Position numbers and translations under genes: made by a program
Notes under the pieces: generated by a model
What the model was told of the DNA's origin: nothing
The model's database searches: none
Seen by the model: the letters and a program-made list of their open reading frames with translations, nothing else
Shown: positions 57,332 through 64,000 of the stretch, piece after piece
How positions within the stretch are numbered: position 1 is the stretch's first letter
How the letters are laid out: each line of letters starts with the position of its first letter
Assembly: GCA_004009845.1 (NCBI GenBank)
Contig: RMBW01000077.1
Location: 1 to 64,000 of the forward strand
Reading direction: 5' to 3'
DNA: 64,000 nt
From: Davidsoniella eucalypti
Lineage: Eukaryota; Ascomycota; Sordariomycetes; Microascales; Ceratocystidaceae

Positions 57332-57718
57332 CTATAGGGAATGGTATGGCCATACTTTCCAATAATTGAACTATATGTAGTCAGGCTGTTCAGCCTGGTT
57401 TTGTAGTCAGCACCTAAATACAGCCTTAGGTAGAAACTGGCTATTTGAAGTTACAATTTGGCAGCAGCTTATTGTTGCTTATGGAAATCTAATCATGGTG
57501 GACTCAAGGAGGAATGATGCCTGATAATAGAAGCAGCATAAAGTTATTAGCCTACCCACTCAATAAACCAGATTGAAAAATCACGAATAGGAATAGATAC
57601 AACTAATGAACATGAAAGTGATAAGTAATACATGTACTATCTAGAGATACAGGATATCGATGAAATGTTGATACACACAGCCGTGAGAATCGGACTGGAA
57701 ATATAATACAATAGCAAC

Positions 57719-59530
57719 TTAAATGAGTGCTTGGCCCATGAACATACTTTCTTTTACTTCTGCCACAACGTCCTTACGGTCATCGTTACCAACAAGAACA
57801 ATTCCACGCCCGCGACGGCCCATCCGGCCCGCGCGACCAAGGCGATGGATAAAGTCGATTGTTGTATGAGGAACATCGTACAATATGACGTGACGTACAG
57901 CCAAAGTATCGATGCCGCGGGACATTAAATCAGTTGCCACGACCACTCTTACATTTGGCAAGGCCTTTCCAGCTCGGATTGGCGTCTGATTGTTCGGGAC
58001 TCGTACGGGCTTTGCCGTTGTCAACTGCTCGAGTGCTTCTGTTTGTTGTCGGCTTTCCAGAGTGTCCCGGTTCATAGCCACAGCGGTGATACCCTTAGAA
58101 ACAAGATAGTCGGCAAGTTCCTGTGTTTTTTCACGCTCATTGACGAAAACCATGATGCGGCGAAGGTCCATCTCGTCGTCCTGCGAGAGGGCTCCGTCTT
58201 GGTGGCGCATTGATTCACGGCCAATGCCATAGATGGCATCCGCACAGGCAAGATCCTTGTTATTTCGGTAAGGCTCCTTCGAGACATCAACGACACCAAG
58301 TTGTACACGACGGGGAATCGCATGTAGATTTGGTGTTGTTATACGAATCATTTCCGGATAATGTTGGCCCAAGTAGTTGTCAAGTCGCTTGGGAATGGTG
58401 GCAGAACAGATGACAAGACGCTTCACGGAAGGCAAAGCTTTCTCAACGATGGAAGTCGTTGTAGGAGTGAAGGACCGATCGAGCAACGAGTCCGCTTCGT
58501 CAATGATAAGATCTGTGACCCGTGCCAGTACATTAGGATCGCTCTTGGCAATTGACGCTAGAAGATGAGGAGTAGTGATGACGACGTCAACGCCACGAGG
58601 GGAATACAGCGTGCGGTGAATGATAGCAGCATTAAGTTGCGAGGATAGCTTTCCAGTCTTGAACTTGACAACATGTGAGAGCATCGTTGCTACACTGCCA
58701 ACCTGATGTACCAGCTCAGCAGTAGGAACCAAAACGACGACCTTGGGTCTAGCCATGGTTGGATGAGGCTCGTCAAAAGTAGACATGGTTTTGCTGCCGT
58801 TTTCTGCTTCCCTGGCTACCCTTTGGCGTTCTTGATGCGCTGCTATATCAGGGTCTTCCCGCTCGGCAATCTTTAGGGCATTTATAGCGGGGACTAGATA
58901 AGCAAGAGTCTTTCCTGATCCAGTCTCCGCTGCTATAAGATACTCCCGGCGAGTCTTGGCATTGCTGTGTTTGAGGATGGTAGGAATGGCAAGACGTTGC
59001 ACAGGAGTCGGTTTGACCCCCACCAGTCCACGGAAAGCGTCTGATAATATGGCTGAGCGGAGTTCTGGAAGCAAGTCGAACTGGTCAAACGACTCGTAGT
59101 GTGCCATCTCATCCTTGAGCTGGTTGCGCCGTGAATAGGGCATAGACGTCAAAGCCTGCTGCATCTTTAAAGCTTTGCGATCGTCCCGACGAGCAAAGTT
59201 GCGTTGCTCGCGCTGTTCGCGGTCATCTGTGTTCCTCTGGTGACGTTCGGAACGAGCAGCTTTAGACGGCAAACGAGCGACGGTTTGGTTCATGCTGCCA
59301 AAGGGGCCTTCAACCATACGCTTATTTAACTTGCCTGCCTTCATTGGCGGTTGTCCAGCCTTCTTTGACAGCACCATACGAGATGGTTGAGGGCGGCGGA
59401 AGAACGCATATCCACGACGAGCGGCAAACGACGATGAAGAAGGCTGTGGTATGGCGGGATTTTGAATTGGCAAGCGAGAGCAAAAGGCCGCATGCCTTGG
59501 AAAGGGTTGTCGCAATATTGAAGACAACAT
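57719..59530 (-). CDS. MRH4: mitochondrial DEAD-box RNA helicase Mrh4 type
   Basis: RNA helicase needed for late assembly of the mitochondrial large ribosomal subunit in yeast. Single exon, 603 residues. The first 60 residues are rich in Arg, Pro and Ser with few acidic residues, consistent with a mitochondrial presequence. A charged region (about 85-130) precedes the helicase core: PTPVQRLAIP near 184, AETGSGKT at 201-208, PTAEL near 269 (variant of PTREL), DEADSLL at 344-350, SAT near 376-378, and HRLGRAGRMGRRG near the end. Variant motif Ia and a long insertion between motifs I and Ia fit Mrh4. It is divergent from the DUF155-family gene. Confidence 0.9.
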   Translation of the reverse strand: MLSSILRQPFPRHAAFCSRLPIQNPAIPQPSSSSFAARRGYAFFRRPQPSRMVLSKKAGQPPMKAGKLNKRMVEGPFGSMNQTVARLPSKAARSERHQRNTDDREQREQRNFARRDDRKALKMQQALTSMPYSRRNQLKDEMAHYESFDQFDLLPELRSAILSDAFRGLVGVKPTPVQRLAIPTILKHSNAKTRREYLIAAETGSGKTLAYLVPAINALKIAEREDPDIAAHQERQRVAREAENGSKTMSTFDEPHPTMARPKVVVLVPTAELVHQVGSVATMLSHVVKFKTGKLSSQLNAAIIHRTLYSPRGVDVVITTPHLLASIAKSDPNVLARVTDLIIDEADSLLDRSFTPTTTSIVEKALPSVKRLVICSATIPKRLDNYLGQHYPEMIRITTPNLHAIPRRVQLGVVDVSKEPYRNNKDLACADAIYGIGRESMRHQDGALSQDDEMDLRRIMVFVNEREKTQELADYLVSKGITAVAMNRDTLESRQQTEALEQLTTAKPVRVPNNQTPIRAGKALPNVRVVVATDLMSRGIDTLAVRHVILYDVPHTTIDFIHRLGRAGRMGRRGRGIVLVGNDDRKDVVAEVKESMFMGQALI

Positions 59531-60593
59531 TGTGGTTAGGATTATATGCCAAAAAGGCTCCGTATGAGCATATCGCCCGCCCTCTCTCTATAATAACCAA
59601 GGATTGTGGTTGATCATGGTGACGTCGTTGCCAGCGAAAAATTTCGGTGCAGCTGGCAGCCACTCTCTTCGGCAGCTGTCGGCTACTGACAGGTGCAAAC
59701 CTCTTACGAGTCGACGTTTAGATGGCCAAAAGCCTATATACTCTACGGTGTCGAACTCCTAGATCGCATCGATGTATCTATCCTATGCCTATATCGTCAA
59801 ATTCCGTTTCAGCCAATCTATCCAAACGTAAAATCTTATACCTCAAGCCTCTGAGCAGCTACAGATAAGGGATTACTGGCGCTTTTTAGACAGGCAGGGG
59901 TTTAGCTACAACTAATTAAGTGCGGAAACCGAAACGGCGTTTTGACGTCAACACTGACCTTAGCACATTTTCTAATAAACTTTGCCGCCGAGCACAGCGC
60001 AATGAACGCTTAGGACTCATTTAGTCGGGTGGCGCCCTTTGTTTTGATGTCCCCTTGACTTGTAACTAATAGTAAGTCTTGGCTCTCCGGATAGTATACT
60101 AGTAGTTTGCTACCCAGATCTTCTATATTATTTTCTACTGCCACTGTTGTTACTTCTACTAATTACTATAGTTCTACTTGTCCCTTTTTGTACTGCCATC
60201 GTGAACCTGGACCAGCCGAGCCAATTCCACTTTCACATACTTTTTTTGTTACAAGCATTGACACTACCGGCAGTTTTTTTCGTTACATATAATATACTAC
60301 ATTGCTACAAATTAAGCTACTACCAAGAAAGCCTTTCTTTTTTTCTTCCGTTTTCAGCATACATAGCAACCTATCACCACCATTAAATATTCTATGGCCT
60401 AACCTCCAATACAGCAAGCCTCATCGTTCCCCAATAGCCCTTCTCCACCCGACAGTCTTCTATTTATCACATCATATCGTCTGTATTGGAGACCGTGATC
60501 CCAGCCAAATAATATCTCAATATATTTCGGCTTCAAATTCACCCACCACTCAATATCACTAGGGAGCATCAATCTACCCGCTGTGTCGCAACC
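59531..60593. other. divergent promoter region
   Basis: The 1.1 kb between the divergent MRH4 and RMD1-family genes is pyrimidine-rich on the right side, as expected for a leader. It contains a perfect TGACGTCA palindrome (listed separately). Short open frames here have no protein features. Confidence 0.55.
59943..59950. promoter_or_regulatory. TGACGTCA (CRE/ATF-type palindrome)
   Basis: A perfect 8-bp bZIP-type site, 413 bp upstream of the MRH4 start and about 640 bp upstream of the RMD1-family start. In fungi such sites are bound by ATF/CREB-like bZIP factors. Functional role unproven. Confidence 0.4.
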
Positions 60594-62322
60594 ATGAGCA
60601 CAAATAAATCTGCCTCTCACGAGCAGAGCCCATTACTCCAATCACAAAATAAAGTCTCGCCATCGTCTTCCACATTCTCAACACCTGACCGGGACCGGCC
60701 CAACAGCAAGCAGGGCCGTACTGTCAGTTTCGACCCCAACCCTGTGACCCGAACGTTTGAAGTCGATAGCCTCGAACATCACCGCCCGCGGCATCGTTCC
60801 GTCCTACAATCGCCTCGGAGTCCCAGCGGCGCGGCGCCCGTCATCGCCGCCTTGAATCTGAACAACAAGCTGCGTCGGCGCAACAGTATACAGCCGGCAA
60901 ATTCACCGACCAGCGCAGCTTTGACTCTGGCTCCAGGGCCGTCTGCCTTCAAGATCGGCCCACAGCGTACCACGAAGAACGCCCAGAAGCTCAAGATCTT
61001 GCCGAACCCCGAGGTTGGCGATGATGACCAGGACTACGAGAGCGGAAGAGACGTCTACTCACAATATACACGCATCAAAGATCCAACTGCCCGACGTGAT
61101 GCCGCTCATCTAGGCAAAGCAGACCGCAATAGACTGCCACGCGTAACGGCGTATAGCACTGCAGAAAGCTTCAATCTCGATTCTGTCATGCGCTTTTTCA
61201 AGGGCAAGAAGAAGCGCGGTGGAAACCCGAAATCATTCGACGAATGCATCTACTCGCCCTATTCGTACACCCACCTCCTCGATGGCTTGAGTAGTAATAA
61301 TAGTAATAGTGCGGCCCACGATACCAACGAGCCATATGTACAACCCGAGGATCCAGTACAAGCGTATGAGCGCCGCCATAGCACTGGCAGCGAAATCGAC
61401 GGTGGATTTAATCGCTCCGACCTGTTGAACATGGCCGCTAATCACTCGGAAGAGAGCATCCATGACGACTCGCCTACGCTTGACACCAAAATTCACACGC
61501 CCGAGGTCTTTGTATTCCAGTACGGCGTGGTCGTTATATGGGGAATGTCGGAGATTGACGAGAAACGGTTTCTCAAAGAGATCTCGAAATTCGAAATCGA
61601 GCCAAGAAGCCAAGAGAATATGCAGCTTGAGCTGTTCAATTTCTATTACACGCACGAGTACCAAGCCCGGATTTACAATGACTTTATCACGCTACGTGAC
61701 CGGCACAACTACATGACGAAATTAGCTATCTCACATGCCCTCGCGCAAAGTGTCCAGGTACGTCATCTTCCACCTTCATTCTCCCTCTCAAGTAGCTGCT
61801 AACCTATCTATCCCAGACATCTCTATTCGAGGAACTCGTTGGTGAGGCTATCGAAGAGTGCAAAGATATCCCGACACAGATTGCCCTTACCGGAAAAATC
61901 GACCTTTCGCGCAAGCAAATTAACATGGCCATTGCCGACCTGTTCAACCTGCGCATCGGCATACATTTGACCGGTTCCGTGTTAGACACGCCCGAGTTCT
62001 TCTGGGTCGAACCACATCTTGAGCCGGTGTACCAAGCTGTTCGCGAATATCTCGAGCTTGATCAGCGGCTTAACGTCCTCACAGACCGTTTAGATGTCAT
62101 TGCAGATCTCCTTGCTGTCTTAAAGGAACAGTTGTCTCATGGCCACGGCGAAATGCTGGAGTGGATTGGTGAGTCAAAAATAATAAAAAAAGACAATCTG
62201 AAACTAAGAGATTAGTTCCCGAATAATACTAACATTACATACCAGTCATTATTCTAGTTGCTATGGAAGTCGTTGTAGCTACTATCAACATCATCGTTGA
62301 TTTGTACGTCTCTCCGGAATAA
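60594..62322 (+). CDS. RMD1/RMD8-family (DUF155) membrane protein
   Basis: Three exons: 60594-61757, 61817-62168 and 62246-62322, giving 530 residues. The N-terminal 180 residues are Ser/Pro/Arg-rich and disordered. After LPRVTAYSTAESFNLD (about 182-197) comes the DUF155 core, including VFVFQYGVVVIWGMSE, FNFYYT and LAISHALAQS. The second exon continues it (GKIDLSRKQINMAIADLFNL, then TPEFFWVEP). The last exon encodes a hydrophobic helix (VIILVAMEVVVATINIIVDL) ending near the C terminus, as in Rmd1/Rmd8/RMND1 proteins. Both introns keep the frame. Relatives act in sporulation or mitochondrial translation; the exact role here is not shown. Confidence 0.9.
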
Positions 62323-62766
62323 ACGAAAAAAAGGTACTCATTACCTGGTATCATACCACTTAACAGCCTATCCGTAACCTATACTTTACACAAGGCATTC
62401 CTTATCATTTACGCATAATACATACCCATACACCTTTTATATCACTTAAATACATGTGTTGAATTGTGAAACGATATCTCTATACCGATACTTGGTAGTA
62501 TTATGGGTGATTACGTTGTGCTGTATCGTAATAAAATAAGTCCAACTACCTGATATCCATTACATATACTTCAAATGATAACAAAACAATAAAAATAAAC
62601 CCGCATGTATATGTATAGTAACTCTGTGGCGACCGGATCACGAGGGACATTATTGTGTACGACCTGGTCCGAAAGGGAAAGAACAACTCGATCTAGCAAG
62701 TCGCCAAGCTAGTAAATCAAAGCCGTAGTCAAGTCAACCATGATGATAATGATGTGAACTCGGGTT
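62323..62766. other. convergent 3' region
   Basis: The 444-bp AT-rich interval between the convergent DUF155-family and NHP10-type genes presumably contains both 3' UTRs. Nothing else is visible. Confidence 0.55.
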
Positions 62767-63787
62767 TTAATCATCCTTTGGCGATGCCGGGCCAGTCTCT
62801 GGACCATCTGCCATTTCAATGTCTTCATCATCGTCATCGATATCATCCGCGTCAACATCAGATGCTTTAGCTTCGCTCTTCGTCTCGATTTCGGCATCAT
62901 CATCTACCACTTCAGCCTTGACTTCGTCTTCTTTCTTGTTCTCGTCTTCTGTTTCCGCAACAACACTAGCTTCTTTGCTCTTACCATTAGCGTCTGCTTC
63001 CGATGTATGTTCGTTGGTTTGCTTGGATTTTTTGGCAGCGTCTGATACAATCTCTTCATATCTTTCTTGGTATTCTTCGCGCAGTTCATCTGATAAATTT
63101 TCCCAGCTACGAGTAAGTTCCTCGTCGATATTAAAGTCTGGTGTGTCTTTATTCTCTGAAAGCAGCACACTTCGAATAGACGAGCAATATACTTCGTACG
63201 AGTTTGCCGGTAGCTTGTCCGCTTTCGAGGATCCCTGGCTAGTAGTATCCTTGGAAGAGTTGGCGGCTCCGTTGGCCTTAGTCTCGTTGGTAGGCGATTC
63301 TGGTGCGCCTCCATTGATGCCATCTTCAGCGAGAGAAGGTTTGCGATGACCACGCTTCAAACGAAGGGGTTTATCTTTAGGCTATTGTGGTGGAAGTCTG
63401 CGTTAGATATGAAGTTTGTATAGAAAGCAAACATACTGTCTATGTCAACACAGAATATATAGAGGCGTATGGACGTACTGTTGGTGGAGGACTCGGGCTG
63501 CCATCGGAGTCTTCGACGGTTGTGCTGGTTCTTCTCGCGATCTGCTCCAGTAGAAAAGCGCGCTCAAGGCGGACCTTTTCGACTTGACGCGCAAGACGCG
63601 CAAGACGTAGACGGCCGGAATCATTGATCTCCTCGATCTCGTTCGTCCGGTGGCGTAAGAAACGGCATTTGCGATGGTATGCTTCCTCGACGGAGGGCGG
63701 TAGAGGCTGTGGGATAAGGCCGTTTCCTGTTCCAGTGGACTCTGTTAGAGCAGCTCCCATCGACGCCTTTTTGCTTCGCGGCGCCAT
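62767..63787 (-). CDS. NHP10: HMG-box protein, Nhp10-type INO80 chromatin remodelling subunit
   Basis: Two exons on the minus strand, 63787-63479 and 63381-62767 (97-bp phase-0 intron), 307 residues. The first exon contains a helical segment typical of Nhp10 (YHRKCRFLRHRTNEIEEIND, then a basic stretch and LERAFLLEQI). The second exon has a divergent HMG box (SYEVYCSSIRSVLL, then ELTRSWENLSDELREEYQER) with the expected Trp and aromatic residues. The C-terminal 90 residues are a long Asp/Glu/Lys-rich tail. Nhp10 is a subunit of the INO80 nucleosome remodeller. A CACGTG sequence lies at 63946-63951, about 160 bp upstream. The splice junction rests on frame continuity and good GTACGT/TAG signals. 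Confidence 0.85.
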
Positions 63788-63945
63788 TGTTCGTAAATGT
63801 GCAGATGTGGCTGTTAGACGAATATAGTTGTGTAGATTTGGACGCGCAATGAGAGAAAATAACCCTCTCGATGCCTGTGTTGCAATGCGCTAACACTGTG
63901 AAATGGCGTTGGATGACGATTGTAGACGCTGTTAAAATCAGACCG

Positions 63946-63951
63946 CACGTG
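63946..63951. promoter_or_regulatory. CACGTG E-box
   Basis: A palindromic CACGTG about 160 bp upstream of the NHP10-type gene's start codon; a possible bHLH or Cbf1-type site. Six bases, so chance is possible. Confidence 0.3.
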
Positions 63952-64000
63952 TCATCTGGCGCATCACCGTCTACGGGAAGCGAAGGCGTGGCAAGGAAGG

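Larger units (their letters stand above)
55952..57718. other. intergenic with an NLR relic
   Basis: The 1.8 kb contains the promoter of the KEN-box gene (ACGCGT boxes at 56222-56264) and, on the minus strand, a decayed NLR-type gene (56762-57331). The rest is AT-rich with no recognisable feature. Confidence 0.55.

Noticed and set aside
62819..63349. 176-codon Ser-rich plus-strand frame
   Set aside because: It is antisense to the acidic NHP10-type coding exon and has the composition of a shadow frame.

Overview
The window looks like nuclear DNA of a filamentous ascomycete (Pezizomycotina). The genes have short introns (52-77 bp, GT...AG), often one very early in the reading frame. They include orthologues typical of these fungi: the cell-wall-integrity MAPKK, Aurora kinase, Dbp8, Mrh4, Pus7, Tip41, Atp23, Iba57, Phs1 and Nhp10. 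It also holds a protein family I know only from ascomycetes and a broken NLR-type gene. I cannot resolve the class from sequence alone. I found no tRNA, CRISPR array, prophage or intact transposon.

Layout. 0-2.1 kb: gene-poor, with a possible decayed coding fragment. 2.1-19.2 kb: housekeeping block with PUS7-type pseudouridine synthase, MAPKK, DBP8-type helicase, a GHSMGG serine hydrolase, PHS1-type 3-hydroxyacyl-CoA dehydratase, IBA57 and an SDR/epimerase. 19.2-37.9 kb: nearly gene-free; the only convincing gene is a GC-rich acidic ECM13-like gene at 24.2-25.0 kb. The rest is AT-rich, with homopurine/homopyrimidine tracts, poly-G runs and a decayed 5S-rRNA-like sequence. 37.9-40.3 kb: a two-exon accessory gene joining a PD-(D/E)XK-like domain, a Cys/His cluster and a kinase-like domain. 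41.0-46.4 kb: J-protein, ACMSD-like amidohydrolase, 2-oxoglutarate/Fe(II) oxygenase and a secreted cutinase/acetylxylan-esterase-type enzyme. 48.1-56 kb: ATP23, Aurora kinase, TIP41 and a large disordered protein with a KEN box and paired MluI-type promoter boxes. 56.8-57.3 kb: remains of an NLR with ankyrin-like sequence. 57.7-64 kb: MRH4-type mitochondrial helicase, an RMD1/DUF155-family membrane protein and an NHP10-type INO80 subunit.

The genes do not form one pathway. Loose themes are mitochondrial function (IBA57, ATP23, MRH4, probably the DUF155 protein), RNA and ribosome biology (PUS7, DBP8, J-protein) and signalling or mitosis (MAPKK, Aurora, TIP41, the KEN-box protein). The most unusual parts are the nuclease-like/kinase-like fusion gene, the cell-cycle-flavoured disordered protein, the NLR relic and the 12.9 kb gene desert. 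Exon boundaries were read by eye from splice signals and reading-frame continuity and need transcript support.
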